Shown: positions 29,141 to 38,800, counted from the stretch's first letter. The stretch is 64,000 bases of DNA from Streptomyces sp. NBC_01260 (GCF_036226405.1 NZ_CP108464.1:2170001-2234000), one strand, 5' to 3'. Numbers and translations are program-made. The notes: generated by a model not told the origin, from the sequence alone.

Positions 29141-30409
29141 CTACTCCTTGGGGCTGTCCTCCGCCGGCTCGGAGGGTGTTGCGGCGTCGCCCTCGGTGAG
29201 CGCGGCACCGTCCCCGGCGGGGGCCTCGGCCGGCGCTTCGGCGGGGCTCTCCGGCTGCGCCGGCGTGATCAGCTCGACCGCTTCCCGGGCCGCGGCCGGC
29301 ACCTGCTGGCCGGGCACCTGGTCCGGCGCGTTCTCCGGGTGGTGACAGGCGACCTGGTGGCCGGTCTTCAGCGCGATCAGCGGCGGTTCCTGCGTCTTGC
29401 AGACCTCCGTCGCCTTCCAGCACCGGGTGTGGAACCGGCAGCCGCTGGGCGGCGAGATCGGCGAGGGCACATCGCCCTTGAGCAGGATGCGCTCGCTTTT
29501 CGATCCGCGCCGCCGGGGATCCGGCACCGGCACGGCGGACATCAGGGCCTTGGTGTACGGGTGCATCGGCGCCGAGTACAGCGACTTGCGGTCCGTCAGC
29601 TCGACGATCTTGCCCAGGTACATGACCGCGATCCGGTCCGAGACATGGCGGATGACCGAGAGGTCGTGCGCGATGATCACGTACGTGAGCCCGAGCTCGT
29701 CCTGGAGGTCGTCGAGCAGGTTGACCACCTGCGCCTGGATCGACACGTCCAGCGCGGAGACCGGTTCGTCGGCCACCACGAGCTTCGGGCGCAGGGCGAG
29801 CGCGCGGGCGATGCCGATGCGCTGGCGCTGCCCGCCGGAGAACTCGTGCGGGTAGCGGTTGTAGTGCTCGGGGCTGAGCCCGACCAGCTGGAGCAGCTCC
29901 TGCACGTGATCCTTGAGACCGCCCTCGGGCTCGACGCCCTGGAGCCTGAACGGCGCGCTGACGATCGTGCCGATCGTGTGCCGCGGGTTCAGCGAGGAGT
30001 ACGGGTCCTGGAAGATCATCTGGACGTCACGCCGCATCGGCCGCATCTTGCCCATGGACAGATGCGTGATGTCGCGGCCCTCGAACTCGACCTTGCCCCC
30101 CGTCGGTTCGATCAGCCGGGTGATCAGCCGGCCCATCGTCGACTTGCCGCAGCCGGACTCGCCGACGACGCCCAGGGTCTCCCCCGGGTACACCTCGAAG
30201 TCGATGCCGTCGACGGCCTTGACCGCGGCGGTCTGCCGGCCGAGCAGTCCCCTGCGGATCGGGAAGTGCTTGACCAGGCCCTCGACCCTGAGCAGCGGCT
30301 CGCGCGAGGAGGTGGCCTGTTCCGGGATCGTCACGTCCTTCTCCAGCACCGGGGGATTCTTCTTCTCGCTCACGTCACTCACGTCGCTCACATCACTCGG
30401 ATCGCTCAC
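29141..30409 (-). CDS. Oligopeptide ABC transporter ATP-binding protein (OppF/DppF type)
   Basis: 422 residues. Walker [11 protein letters not shown]-loop, signature [17 protein letters not shown], Walker [13 protein letters not shown] and the H-loop in [11 protein letters not shown] are all present. The oligopeptide/dipeptide C-terminal motif [16 protein letters not shown] follows and binds an Fe-S cluster in relatives. Odd features are an N-terminal repeat [16 protein letters not shown] and a C-terminal Ala/Glu/Pro-rich tail of about 70 residues. Its start overlaps the upstream ATPase gene by 4 bases. It powers peptide import with the other four operon products. Confidence 0.95.
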   Translation of the reverse strand: MSDPSDVSDVSDVSEKKNPPVLEKDVTIPEQATSSREPLLRVEGLVKHFPIRRGLLGRQTAAVKAVDGIDFEVYPGETLGVVGESGCGKSTMGRLITRLIEPTGGKVEFEGRDITHLSMGKMRPMRRDVQMIFQDPYSSLNPRHTIGTIVSAPFRLQGVEPEGGLKDHVQELLQLVGLSPEHYNRYPHEFSGGQRQRIGIARALALRPKLVVADEPVSALDVSIQAQVVNLLDDLQDELGLTYVIIAHDLSVIRHVSDRIAVMYLGKIVELTDRKSLYSAPMHPYTKALMSAVPVPDPRRRGSKSERILLKGDVPSPISPPSGCRFHTRCWKATEVCKTQEPPLIALKTGHQVACHHPENAPDQVPGQQVPAAAREAVELITPAQPESPAEAPAEAPAGDGAALTEGDAATPSEPAEDSPKE

Positions 30410-31497
30410 AGCTTCGGCGCAATCTCTTCGGTCCAGATCCGGGTCCGCTCCTCCGGTGCCATGTGGCAGGCGGAGAAGTGCCCGTCGCCGACCTGCTTCA
30501 GCTCGGGACGCGTCGTGCGGGTGAGGTCGTCCTTGGGGATGTCCGCGTACGGGCAGCGCGGGTTGAAGGCGCAGCCGCTCGGGACGTTGATCAGTGACGG
30601 CGGCTGGCCCTTGACGGGGATCAGCCGCTCGGTCTCCTCACGGTCGATGCGCGGCATCGAGGTGAGCAGACCCCAGGTGTACGGGTGCTGGGCCTCGTAG
30701 AAGACCTTCTCCGCCGAACCGCGCTCGATGCACCGGCCGCCGTACATCACCAGGAGCTCGTCGGCCATCTCGGCGACGACCCCGAGGTCATGGGTGATCA
30801 TGATGACGGCGGAGCCGAACTCCTTCTGCAGGTCCCGGATCAGGTCCAGGATCTGCGCCTGGACGGTGACGTCCAGGGCGGTGGTCGGCTCGTCCGCGAT
30901 GAGCAGTTCCGGGTTGTTGACCAGCGCCATCGCGATCATGGCGCGCTGGCGCATACCGCCGGAGAACTCGTGCGGATGGGCGTCGACCCGCTTGTGCGGC
31001 TCGGGGATGCCGACCCGGTCGAGCATCTCGATGGCGCGGGTGCGGGCTATCTTCTTGCTGACCTTGTTGTGGACCCGGTACGCCTCCACGATCTGCCCGC
31101 CGACCGTGAAGTACGGATGCATCGCGGAGAGCGGGTCCTGGAAGATCATGGCCATCTTGCGGCCGCGCAGCTCGCGCACCCTGGCGTCGGACGCGCCGAT
31201 CAGCTCCTCGCCGTCCAGCCAGACCTCACCCGAGATACGGGCGTTGGCGGCCGTGCGGTGCAGGCCCATCACCCCGAGCGAGGTGACGGACTTCCCGGAG
31301 CCGGACTCGCCCACGATGCCGAGGGTCTGTCCGGGCTTCACGTCGAAGCTGACGCCGTCGACCGACTTGACCAGGCCGTCATCCGTCTTGAAGTGGATGC
31401 GCAGGTCCCGGACGGAGAGGAAGGCCTCGTCGCTGCCGGCCGGCGCGGCGGCGGGCTCGCCGGCCACCGTGGTCTGTGCCTTGGAAACCTCGGTCAC
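30406..31497 (-). CDS. Oligopeptide ABC transporter ATP-binding protein (OppD/DppD type)
   Basis: 363 residues with Walker [12 protein letters not shown], signature [15 protein letters not shown], Walker [15 protein letters not shown] and [12 protein letters not shown]. The C-terminal [15 protein letters not shown] is the four-cysteine-type oligopeptide motif. OppD pairs with OppF to form the ATPase dimer at the inner face of the membrane. The gene overlaps its neighbours at both ends by 4 bases, showing a translationally coupled order permease-ATPase-ATPase. Confidence 0.95.
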   Translation of the reverse strand: MTEVSKAQTTVAGEPAAAPAGSDEAFLSVRDLRIHFKTDDGLVKSVDGVSFDVKPGQTLGIVGESGSGKSVTSLGVMGLHRTAANARISGEVWLDGEELIGASDARVRELRGRKMAMIFQDPLSAMHPYFTVGGQIVEAYRVHNKVSKKIARTRAIEMLDRVGIPEPHKRVDAHPHEFSGGMRQRAMIAMALVNNPELLIADEPTTALDVTVQAQILDLIRDLQKEFGSAVIMITHDLGVVAEMADELLVMYGGRCIERGSAEKVFYEAQHPYTWGLLTSMPRIDREETERLIPVKGQPPSLINVPSGCAFNPRCPYADIPKDDLTRTTRPELKQVGDGHFSACHMAPEERTRIWTEEIAPKL

Positions 31498-32504
31498 GAG
31501 TACCTCACCCTGGGGTCGATGGCGGCGTACACCAGGTCCACCAGCAGATTGCAGACAACGATGAAGAAGGCCGCGATGAGCGTCACGCCCATCACGATGG
31601 GCAGGTCGTTCTGCTGGACGCCCTTGATCGCGTAGAAGCCGAGGCCCTGGAACGAGAACACCTGCTCGGTGATGACCGCACCGCCGACCAGCAGACCGAA
31701 GTCCATGCCGAAGATGGTGACGATCGGGGTGAGCGCGGCCCGCAGGCCGTGCTTGCCGATGATCACGCTCTCCTTGAGGCCCTTGGCACGGGCCGTACGG
31801 ATGTAGTCCTCACCCATGGTCTCCAGCATCCCGGCTCTGGTGATCCGGGCGTACAGGGCGGAGTAGAGGAAGGCGAGCGAGCACCAGGGGATCAGCAGGT
31901 TCCAGGCCCAGTCCAGCGGACTGTCCGTGAAGGCGACGTAGTTGACGCCCTCCCAGATCGGCCATTGGACGGTCAGCACTCCCAGCGCGAGCATGCCGGT
32001 GAAGAAGATCGGCAGCGAGACGCCGGCGAGCGCGACACCCATGAAGAAGCGGTCGAGGAGCGAGCCCCGCTTGAGCGCGGAGACGACACCGATCGCCACA
32101 CCGCTGATCAGCCAGATCACCGCGGCACCGATGGCCAGCGAGAACGTGACCGGGATACGTGCGGACAGCTCGGGCCAGACCTCGACGTGGTTCTTGAACG
32201 AGTAGCCGAAGCACGGCACGCCGCAGTGCGAGGCGTCGGGGCCGAACTTGTAGTCGGCGCCGACGAAGATCTGCTTGAGGAAGTGCCAGAACTGCGCATA
32301 CAGCGGCTGGTCGAGGCCAAGGTTCTGCTTGACCGCGAGGATGGACTGCGGATTGGCGTCCTTGCCCACGTACTGGGCCGCCAGTTGGTCCATCGTCTGC
32401 CCGGCGAGCCGGGGGACGAGGAAGAAGATCGCGAAGGTGACTGCGCTGACGATCAACAGCAGCAGTACCGCGCCGAAGACGCGTCGGATGATGTACGCAG
32501 CCAC
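31494..32504 (-). CDS. Oligopeptide ABC transporter permease (OppB/DppB type)
   Basis: 336 residues. The first TM (FGAVLLLLIVSAVTFAIFFL, about 9-28), an extracytoplasmic loop, and five further TM segments form the OppB-type permease. The EAA coupling motif reads EDYIRTARAKGLKESVIIG (about 245-263). It forms the membrane channel with the OppC-like subunit encoded at 34481-35554. The start at ATG 32504 is separated from the upstream binding-protein gene by a 17-bp hairpin. Confidence 0.94.
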   Translation of the reverse strand: MAAYIIRRVFGAVLLLLIVSAVTFAIFFLVPRLAGQTMDQLAAQYVGKDANPQSILAVKQNLGLDQPLYAQFWHFLKQIFVGADYKFGPDASHCGVPCFGYSFKNHVEVWPELSARIPVTFSLAIGAAVIWLISGVAIGVVSALKRGSLLDRFFMGVALAGVSLPIFFTGMLALGVLTVQWPIWEGVNYVAFTDSPLDWAWNLLIPWCSLAFLYSALYARITRAGMLETMGEDYIRTARAKGLKESVIIGKHGLRAALTPIVTIFGMDFGLLVGGAVITEQVFSFQGLGFYAIKGVQQNDLPIVMGVTLIAAFFIVVCNLLVDLVYAAIDPRVRYS

Positions 32505-32602
32505 AGCTATCCGGCGCCGGTATCTGTCTGCCGGGGGTAACCCGTACGGTCGGACACCGTGCCTTCACCTGCCTTTCAGGACAATTCTGGGGGCCCGGGG
32601 GG

Positions 32603-32639
32603 CCGCTCCCCGGGCCGCGGTGCGCGGCCCGGGGAGCGG
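32603..32639 (-). terminator. Strong hairpin within the ABC operon
   Basis: A perfect 17-bp GC stem with a 3-base loop (32603-32619 with 32623-32639) starts 9 bases after the binding-protein stop. Its position suggests partial termination or mRNA stabilisation, so that more binding protein than membrane components is made, a common design in such operons. No U-run follows. Confidence 0.85.
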
Positions 32640-32647
32640 GGCCGTAC

Positions 32648-34408
32648 CTACTTGGCGGAACCCATCAGCACGTAGTCGTACATGCCGAGGTAGGCCTGGG
32701 TGACCGTGACGTTCGTCGCGGACTTCGGCCGGAGCAGCAGGTTCTTGCGGTAGATCAGCGGCACGGCGGTCGCGCCTTCGGCCACGGCCTTGTCGACGTC
32801 GCCCCACGCCTTCTCACGGGCGGCGGTGTCGGTGTTGGCGATGCCCTCGTTGAGCAGCTTGTTGATCTTCGGGTCGTTCAGTTCCTGGACGTTGTTGCCA
32901 CCGGACGGCTTGATGGCCGAGCCGTTGATGATCTGGTCCAGGAAGCCGAAGCCGGTCGGCCAGTCGGCACCCCAGGCGCTCATGATCATGCCGAGCTTGT
33001 TGGCGTGCACGTAGCTCGGGTTGCCCGCGAAGTTCGAGAAGTACTTACCGGCCGGGAAGCTCTTGATCTCGGCGTTGATGCCGATCTTCTTGAGCGAGGC
33101 CTGCACCGCGGTGACCATGGCCATCTCGGCGGGGCGGTCGGAGCGGGCCGAGATCTTGGTGTCGAAGCCGTTCGGCTTGTTGCACTGCTTCAGCTCGTCC
33201 TTGGCCTTGGCCTCGTCGCCCTTGTGGCCGGCGGACTCGTAAAGGTCGAACTTCGAGTAACCGTTGACCGTGGGCGGCAGCAGGGTCGTCGCGACGTCAC
33301 CCTTGGGGTCGCCACCCTGGGCGGCCTGGACCGACGCCTTGTCGACGCCCCACTGCACGGCCTTGCGGCAGTGGATGTTGTCGAACGGCTTCACGTTGAC
33401 GTTCAGACCGATGTACGAGGTGGCGCCCGCGTACGAGTTGTCGGTCTGCTTCTTCAGGTCGGCCTTGGTGAGCACCTTCGGCTGGGTGGCCGGGGCGACA
33501 CCGGTGCCGGCGCCGTCAACGGTGATGTTGTCGGCGAGCAGGTTGTTGTCGACCGTCTCCTGCTTGACCTTGAAGCGCACCGTCACCTTGTCCGGCAGGG
33601 CCGGGCGGTTCGGGTCGGTCTTCGGGTCCCAGTTCGAGTTGCGCACGAGAGTCGCGCCGCGGCCCTCGTCGTACGACTCGAACTTGTACGGGCCCGAGGA
33701 CACGATGTGCTTGACGTAGTCGGCGCCCTTGTCCTTCGAGGCCGGCACGGGGGCCGTCTGCGAGAAGGTCGCCAGGTAGTCGAAGTCCGCGAAGGCGTCC
33801 TTCAGCTTGAAGACGATCGTGGTGTCGTCCGGCGTCTCGATGGAGGAGATGCCGTCGGGGCTCTTGTCCTTGTACGGACCCTTGTACTTGTCGCCGCCGG
33901 CCAGGTGGGCCTTGAAGTACGTCGGGCCGTTGGACAGGGCCTCCGGCGCGAAGTTGGAGCGCTCGACGGCGTACTTGACGTCCTTCGAGGTGATCGGGGT
34001 CCCGTCCTCGAACTTGAGACCCTTCTTCAGCGTGTACGTCCAGGTCTTCGCGTCCGCGCTCGGCTTGCCGAGGCCCTCCGCGAGGTCCGGGACGATCTCC
34101 AGGCCGTCCTTGCCGGCGGCCGGCTTGAAGGACGTCAGGGTGCGGCCGTACAGGCGGGAGAGGTTCTGCACCCAGCCGTAGTACGTGTTGCCGGGGTCAA
34201 GGGAGTCGGGCTCGTCGGAGAGCTCGATCTTGACGGTCCCGCCCTTCTTGTCCGACTTGTTGACGATCGACGTCAGCCCGGCGTCAGTGGCGCCGGAGCC
34301 CTTGTTGTCGGTGCCGCCGTTGTCGTCCTTGGAGCCGTTGCACGCGGACGCGCCCAGCATCAGGACCACAGCCGTGGCAACCACCGCTGTCGTTTTTCTG
34401 GTCTTCAC
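32648..34408 (-). CDS. Oligopeptide ABC transporter substrate-binding lipoprotein
   Basis: 586 residues, normal for family 5 solute-binding proteins. A lipoprotein signal ends at LMLGASAC with the lipidated Cys at about residue 23. The mature protein begins with a flexible Gly/Asp/Asn-rich linker. The SBP_bac_5 core is marked by LSRLYGRTLTSF, WTYTLKKGLKFEDGTPITS and RNSNWDPKTDPNRP. It captures peptides outside the membrane and hands them to the permease. Unusually for opp loci, it is flanked on both sides by single permease genes, the same layout as bldK-type operons. Confidence 0.95.
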   Translation of the reverse strand: MKTRKTTAVVATAVVLMLGASACNGSKDDNGGTDNKGSGATDAGLTSIVNKSDKKGGTVKIELSDEPDSLDPGNTYYGWVQNLSRLYGRTLTSFKPAAGKDGLEIVPDLAEGLGKPSADAKTWTYTLKKGLKFEDGTPITSKDVKYAVERSNFAPEALSNGPTYFKAHLAGGDKYKGPYKDKSPDGISSIETPDDTTIVFKLKDAFADFDYLATFSQTAPVPASKDKGADYVKHIVSSGPYKFESYDEGRGATLVRNSNWDPKTDPNRPALPDKVTVRFKVKQETVDNNLLADNITVDGAGTGVAPATQPKVLTKADLKKQTDNSYAGATSYIGLNVNVKPFDNIHCRKAVQWGVDKASVQAAQGGDPKGDVATTLLPPTVNGYSKFDLYESAGHKGDEAKAKDELKQCNKPNGFDTKISARSDRPAEMAMVTAVQASLKKIGINAEIKSFPAGKYFSNFAGNPSYVHANKLGMIMSAWGADWPTGFGFLDQIINGSAIKPSGGNNVQELNDPKINKLLNEGIANTDTAAREKAWGDVDKAVAEGATAVPLIYRKNLLLRPKSATNVTVTQAYLGMYDYVLMGSAK

Positions 34409-34480
34409 CTGAGGAAATTCCCCTCAATCGATGGTTGCCATGGCATGTCGCCCGTCGATTTGACGAGCGCCCGGGCACTA

Positions 34481-35554
34481 CTACTTGCTGCGGGGGTCGA
34501 GGGCATCACGCAGCCCGTCTCCCAGCAGGTTGAACGCCAGGACCGTGACGAAGATGGCCACGCCTGGCACGATCATGTACATCGGGTCGTTCTGGTAGAA
34601 GTCGATCGCGTTGGTGAGCATCCCGCCCCAGGAGGCCTGCGGCGGGGCGATACCGACCCCGAGATAGCTGAGGCCCGCCTCGAAGAGGATGTTCGAGGGG
34701 ATCAGCAGCGTGGAGTAGACCAGGATGGGCGCCACCAGGTTCGGCAGCAGCTCCCGGAAGAGGATGAAGGGCCCCCGGGCACCCAACGACCGGGCCGCCT
34801 CGACGAATTCGCGGTTGCGCAGGCTCATCGTCTGGGCGCGGACGATACGGCCCATGTACGGCCAGCTGAAGAAGCCGATCACGAAGATCAGTACGGCGAT
34901 CCGCAGCGGCAGCCCCTCCAGACCGAAGGCTCCGTCCTGCAGCGCCGCCGAGATGGAGATCGCGAACAGCAGCAGCGGGAAGGCCAGGAAGGTGTCCATC
35001 ATGCGGCTGATGATCGTGTCGACCCAGCCGCCGTAGAACCCCGAGACCACGCCGAAGAAGACGCCGATCACCACGGAGAGCAGCGTGGCGCCGACGGCGA
35101 CGACGAGGGAGACCCACGAGCCCTCGATGACCCGGGTCATGATGTCGCGGCCGTACTGCGGTTCGACGCCGAGCGGATGACTCCAGCTCATGCCGCCCCA
35201 GTCGCCCTTGGGGGCGAGCAGCGCGGGGTCGATGAGCTCCTGGTGGAACTCGTTGGGGTCCAGCCCGAAGACGGCCTGGATCGGCTTGGAGAGAACGGCG
35301 AGCAGGATCAGCAGGATGACAACGATGCCGCCGGCAACGGCCACCTTGTCGCGCTTGAAGCGCGTCCAGGCGATCTGCCCGAGCGAACGGCCTTCGATCT
35401 GGCTCTGTTTGACTCCCGTGAGTACTGCCTCCGGCTGAGCCTCGGCAGCCGATCCGGTGGTCTCGATCGGTGCGGTCACAGTGCCTTTGACCCCTCCCGC
35501 CGGCGGTGGCCGGCCCTTGCTCGCCGCGGTAACGGCCAGGCGTGTGTCAGCCAC
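34481..35554 (-). CDS. Oligopeptide ABC transporter permease (OppC/DppC type)
   Basis: 357 residues from GTG 35554. The N-terminal about 75 residues are polar, then the OppC-type TM1 and an extracytoplasmic loop appear, followed by five TM segments. The EAA motif reads NREFVEAARSLGARGPFIL (about 245-263). It is the first gene of the five-gene operon. No clear ribosome site precedes the GTG; a six-residue frame (ATG AAC ATG CGT GGC TGA) overlaps the start, and CGCATG-TT-CATGCG (35554-35567) covers it. Start is therefore somewhat uncertain. Confidence 0.92.
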   Translation of the reverse strand: MADTRLAVTAASKGRPPPAGGVKGTVTAPIETTGSAAEAQPEAVLTGVKQSQIEGRSLGQIAWTRFKRDKVAVAGGIVVILLILLAVLSKPIQAVFGLDPNEFHQELIDPALLAPKGDWGGMSWSHPLGVEPQYGRDIMTRVIEGSWVSLVVAVGATLLSVVIGVFFGVVSGFYGGWVDTIISRMMDTFLAFPLLLFAISISAALQDGAFGLEGLPLRIAVLIFVIGFFSWPYMGRIVRAQTMSLRNREFVEAARSLGARGPFILFRELLPNLVAPILVYSTLLIPSNILFEAGLSYLGVGIAPPQASWGGMLTNAIDFYQNDPMYMIVPGVAIFVTVLAFNLLGDGLRDALDPRSK

Positions 35555-35896
35555 GCATGTTCATGCGGCTGATGTCTCGGTGCGAAAAAGCATCTGCGGA
35601 ATGTCCGTCGGGGCAACCTCGTACAAAGGGCCGACGATCCCCACTAGCCGGGAGTCTTCAACGCAGTTGCGATCACCCGCCAGACCTGGCGGGGAATGTT
35701 TGCTCAAACGTGATGCGGTCAGTGAGCTTCCGTTATCCGGACAGCTTGATCGAGTGAGCGGACCACTCGGCCACTAATCCACCAGAACGGACATGACACC
35801 CAACAGGCCTTATTGAGTGGCTATTTGGGTGACCGGGGCGGTGGCCTTGTCCGGCGGAGGGACCTATGTCCGCTCCGGTGAGCGGGTCCGGCGGGC
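35555..35896. other. Gene-free region carrying the ABC operon promoter
   Basis: These 342 bases contain no credible gene. They are less GC-rich than the flanks and must hold the promoter of the minus-strand ABC operon. CCCGCCAG-AC-CTGGCGGG (35676-35693) is a perfect 8-2-8 palindrome about 125 bases upstream of the first gene, a candidate operator. A second palindrome CGCATG-TT-CATGCG overlaps the operon start. No confident -35/-10 pair could be picked by eye. Confidence 0.5.
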
Positions 35897-36661
35897 CTAG
35901 TAGGCGTGCGGGGCCGGACCGGGTGCCTGCGGGTAGCCGTAACCGGGAGCGACGACACCACTCCGGCCGGCCGGGGCGTGCGATTCACGGTCGTAGAACG
36001 GACGGGAGTTGCCGCGCAGCCACATCGCGACCGGGTCGTACTCGTCGGACATGGCGACGGTGGAGACCGGCAGCCCCTCCGGGACCGCGCCGATCGACTG
36101 CTGCATCATCGCGCGCACCGCGTCGACGGACGGCTGGCTGGTGTCGTACAGATCGAGACCGATGGCGAGGTACGGGACGCCGAGCGCGGGCTGCACCCAG
36201 GCGCGGCGCAGCGAGCGGATCGCCGGGGTGTGGTGGGCGTTGCGCGTCAGCTGGGCGTAGAACTGCGGGGTCTCGACGGCGGGGTCGCTGATCCGCAGCG
36301 GACCGGCGGGCATCCGGTCGAGGCCGGTGGCGATCCGCCGCAGATCGAGCCAGGGAATGCCCACGCCGCCGCCCGGGGCGTGCGGGTTCAGCCAGATGCC
36401 CCAGCGGTCGGGGAACAGTGCGCGGGCGATGTCGCGGCCGCCCACCACCTCATGGGCCCGGTTCCAGCCGCTGGCGGAGAGCTCCTGGGCGGAGGTGACA
36501 CAGGGGGCGTAGCCGAGGCCGTCGACCTCCATGTTGCCGTACTGGGCGTCGGGCGAACCGGCCCGGCCGTTCCAGAGCAGCATCCAGATCCGGTCACCCG
36601 CCAGGGCCTGGAGCAGAGCCTCGTACGCGTCGTAGCGCCCGGGTGTCACTTGGCGCAGCAT
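35897..36661 (-). CDS. SseB family protein (enhanced serine sensitivity type)
   Basis: 254 residues from ATG 36661 (MLRQVTPGRYDAYEALLQ). The frame runs further upstream, but that part crosses a recurrent Streptomyces repeat (36675-36713), so 36661 is preferred. WMLLWNGRAGSPDAQYGNME and AHEVVGGRDIARALFPDRWG are the conserved SseB N-domain pattern; a C-terminal SseB domain follows (SLRRAWVQP, GLDLYDTSQPSVDAV). The C-terminus is Pro/Gly/Tyr rich. The E. coli namesake was linked to enhanced serine sensitivity; the molecular role is unknown. A related protein is encoded next to it. Confidence 0.85.
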   Translation of the reverse strand: MLRQVTPGRYDAYEALLQALAGDRIWMLLWNGRAGSPDAQYGNMEVDGLGYAPCVTSAQELSASGWNRAHEVVGGRDIARALFPDRWGIWLNPHAPGGGVGIPWLDLRRIATGLDRMPAGPLRISDPAVETPQFYAQLTRNAHHTPAIRSLRRAWVQPALGVPYLAIGLDLYDTSQPSVDAVRAMMQQSIGAVPEGLPVSTVAMSDEYDPVAMWLRGNSRPFYDRESHAPAGRSGVVAPGYGYPQAPGPAPHAY

Positions 36662-36674
36662 GTGCTCGACCGTT

Positions 36675-36713
36675 CCCCGAGCTCTCGGCTCCGCTCGAGC
36701 AGGGGAGACCCCA
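36675..36713. repeat. Streptomyces-type CTCGGCTCCGCTCGAGCAGGGG repeat (partly shown)
   Basis: The 39 bases include CTCTCGGCTCCGCTCGAGC followed by AGGGGAGACCCC. I remember close variants of this element occurring many times in streptomycete genomes near gene starts. It lies directly upstream of the SseB start. Only one copy is in this window, so its repeat nature rests on memory. Confidence 0.45.
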
Positions 36714-36909
36714 TCGGCCGCCCCCATGCCTGACGCACTCACCCTGGGTCCCGCCCCTCTTCGATCCACTGTGTCGGCCTGCCGCTCCCGGGGCACTCGG
36801 GTACGGCACGGTGCCGAGGCACCAGCCATCAAACCAGCTTAGGTGCCGGTCCTGACACCGACTTGACGCCATGGGCTGCCGCCGTCACCTCGCGGTACAG
36901 CGGGCCGCG

Positions 36910-37680
36910 CTACTCGGCGGCGCGCTGGTAGAACGGCCGGATCCTCGCGCGCATCCAGTCGGCGACCGGGTCCTGCGCCACGTCGAGCAGCACCAGATTG
37001 ACCGGCCACTGCACCTCGACGCGGCCGAGCGCGCGGCCGAGGGCGTCCATGGGGGCGTTGCGCCCGGCGCCGTCCCAGGTCGAGAACTCGACGCCGACGA
37101 AGAGCACGGGGTCGCCGCCCTCGATGCTGGCCAGGACCCTGCGGGCGCTGAGCACGACGCCGCTCTCCTCGAACTCGCCGGCCGCGGCGGAGAGGAAGTC
37201 GACGGGCTCCTCCTTCCAGTCCGGCTCGTAGAGCCGGACCCGGCCGCCGCTGGACGGTCCGTCGAGCACGGTGCGTCCGGCCCGGCAGAGTTCGGCCACG
37301 GCGGGCGGCGGGAGCGGCATCCCGACGGCGCCGCCCGGGTTCACCGCGATCCCGAGCTGCGGGGGCAGTCCGCGGGCGAACTCGACAGCGGGCGCCACGG
37401 TGAAGGACATATGGGTGCCGACGCAGGCGATGAACTGCTGCTCGGAGCTGAACACGGGAACGTAGGGTGCGCCGTCGATCTCCAGTGTCGGCAGGTCCAG
37501 GTCGGTGGCGTCCGGCCCACCGCCGTTGGGCAGGGGCACCCAGAGGTGGCTGCGGCCGAGCACCTCCACGAGCCGGCCGCCCGCTTCCGGGCTGCCGAGC
37601 GAGGCGCCCAGTACCTCTTCGAGCTCGTTGGCCGGCCATCCGCCCTGCGGAGTGGTGTGACCCTGTGCCGGAATGTCCAC
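36910..37680 (-). CDS. Second SseB family protein
   Basis: 256 residues from GTG 37680, which has GAGAGGGA 5-7 bases upstream. The N-terminal SseB domain includes LWVPLPNGGGPDATDLDLPT, VPVFSSEQQFIACV and LAINPGG-like GIAVNPGGAVGMPLPPPAV. The C-terminal domain has LYEPDWKEEPVDFLSAAAGE and VLFVGVEFSTWDGAGRN, and ends DWMRARIRPFYQRAAE, the same ending style as the neighbouring paralogue (MWLRGNSRPFYDRE). The two proteins therefore are diverged tandem paralogues. Function unknown; the genes lie beside glycine/serine metabolism genes. Confidence 0.85.
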   Translation of the reverse strand: MDIPAQGHTTPQGGWPANELEEVLGASLGSPEAGGRLVEVLGRSHLWVPLPNGGGPDATDLDLPTLEIDGAPYVPVFSSEQQFIACVGTHMSFTVAPAVEFARGLPPQLGIAVNPGGAVGMPLPPPAVAELCRAGRTVLDGPSSGGRVRLYEPDWKEEPVDFLSAAAGEFEESGVVLSARRVLASIEGGDPVLFVGVEFSTWDGAGRNAPMDALGRALGRVEVQWPVNLVLLDVAQDPVADWMRARIRPFYQRAAE

Positions 37681-37757
37681 TGCTTCCCTCTCTCGCCCCG
37701 TGCCGTGCAGCATGAGGTTAGCGCCGCGCACCGGGTGTCCAGGCATCGGGCAGTGGG

Positions 37758-38447
37758 CTACCCGTCCTCGCTCTGTGCCTCCGCGAAGGTGATCCGGGTC
37801 AGCAGCGTCGCCGCCTCGCGGTCCAGCAGCACCGCCGAGACGCAGCCGAGCGGCAGGGTGCCCGTCTCGGTGTCCCGCAGCAGCCTCCGCAGGGCCCTGC
37901 GGTGCCGGGCGAACGCGTACCCGGAGACGCCGCGCCCGCGTTCGAGCTGGCCCGCCCGCGCGGTCTGCGGGGTGACGTCGAGCAGGACGAGGTGCAGGAT
38001 GCGGCCGCGCCGCCGGGCGTCGCGCGCCAGCCAGCCGCGCACCCAGGCCTGGGTGCCGCAGTCGTGGACGACGACGGAGGCGCCGGAGCGCAGCACCTGC
38101 CACAGCCCCCAGTAGTGGGCGACGCGGACGAGCGGGCGGTAGAGGGCGTAGGGGACTAAGCGGGGCAGCAGGCCGGCCCAGCGGTCCCTGGTGTCCTGGG
38201 AGTCGATGACGCGGGCGGACACGGCCCGTCTGATCAGGGTCGATTTGCCGCTGCCCGGCAGTCCGGAGACCACCACGACATCGCCCGCCGCGAAGTGCAG
38301 GCCGCGCGGGCTGCGCCCGGCCCGGTCCCGCAGATCCCGTACGACGGGTCCGCGCGGGCCCCGCGCCCCCCGGGCCGGCGCACCCGGCTGTGCGGGCAGC
38401 GCGCCGTGCGCGGCTCCCGCGGTCGTCGCGTACCGCTGCAACGTCAT
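37758..38447 (-). CDS. P-loop ATPase/kinase-like protein
   Basis: 229 residues from ATG 38447. The first ATG (38453) directly abuts AGGGGG, while 38447 has proper 6-base spacing, so the second is preferred. Walker A GLPGSGKST is at about 61-69 with the preceding strand DVVVVSGL. VVVHDCGTQAWVRGWLARDA and LLDVTPQTARAGQLERGRGV resemble the lid and substrate regions of zeta-toxin or adenylylsulfate-kinase-like enzymes. Substrate unknown. It is divergent from the glycine riboswitch-gcvT unit. Confidence 0.8.
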   Translation of the reverse strand: MTLQRYATTAGAAHGALPAQPGAPARGARGPRGPVVRDLRDRAGRSPRGLHFAAGDVVVVSGLPGSGKSTLIRRAVSARVIDSQDTRDRWAGLLPRLVPYALYRPLVRVAHYWGLWQVLRSGASVVVHDCGTQAWVRGWLARDARRRGRILHLVLLDVTPQTARAGQLERGRGVSGYAFARHRRALRRLLRDTETGTLPLGCVSAVLLDREAATLLTRITFAEAQSEDG

Positions 38448-38608
38448 CGCCATCCCCCTGTCGGCAGACCCACACCTGCAAGAAGTGTAAAGAAAAGGTA
38501 ATGCGGCACAAGCTTGCGACCCGCCGGATCCAGTGGGGTACCGGCGCCCCACGGCCCGGCGATGCGTGCGATGATGACCCGGCCAACTGCATAAAGGCCG
38601 CTTGAATC

Positions 38609-38800
38609 CGCGCGGGAGAGTTCCGGCCACTGGGCCGGGCGCCGAAGGAGCAAGATCCTCCCTTGAATCTCTCAGGCCCCGTACCGCGTGGATGAGGCAG
38701 ATCTGAAAAGCGAGTCGCCCAGCGGCTCCACCCAAGGTGCAAGCCGAACCCCTGCGGGGTCTCTCGGCGAACCTCTCAGGTTCCGATGACAGATGGGGAG
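38609..38800 (+). promoter_or_regulatory. Tandem glycine riboswitch upstream of gcvT
   Basis: Two glycine aptamers lie in series. The first (about 38609-38692) has GGGAGAG, GCCGAAGGAGCAA and CTCTCAGGC. The second (about 38703-38800) has AGCGAGTCGCC, CCCAAGGTGCAAGCCGAA and CTCTCAGG followed by GATGACAGA. The layout and conserved blocks match the glycine riboswitch, which senses excess glycine and turns on the cleavage system. It ends about 38 bases before gcvT. Predicted ON-switch for the whole gcvT-gcvH-glyA unit. Confidence 0.95.

Noticed and set aside
29141..35554. Identity as bldK operon
   Set aside because: Gene order is alike, but remembered synteny with glyA, sdaA, mnmA and ligA points to a second oligopeptide locus rather than bldK.
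36661..36832. Longer SseB start at 36832 or 36727
   Set aside because: The extra sequence crosses a recurrent non-coding Streptomyces repeat and lacks conserved residues.
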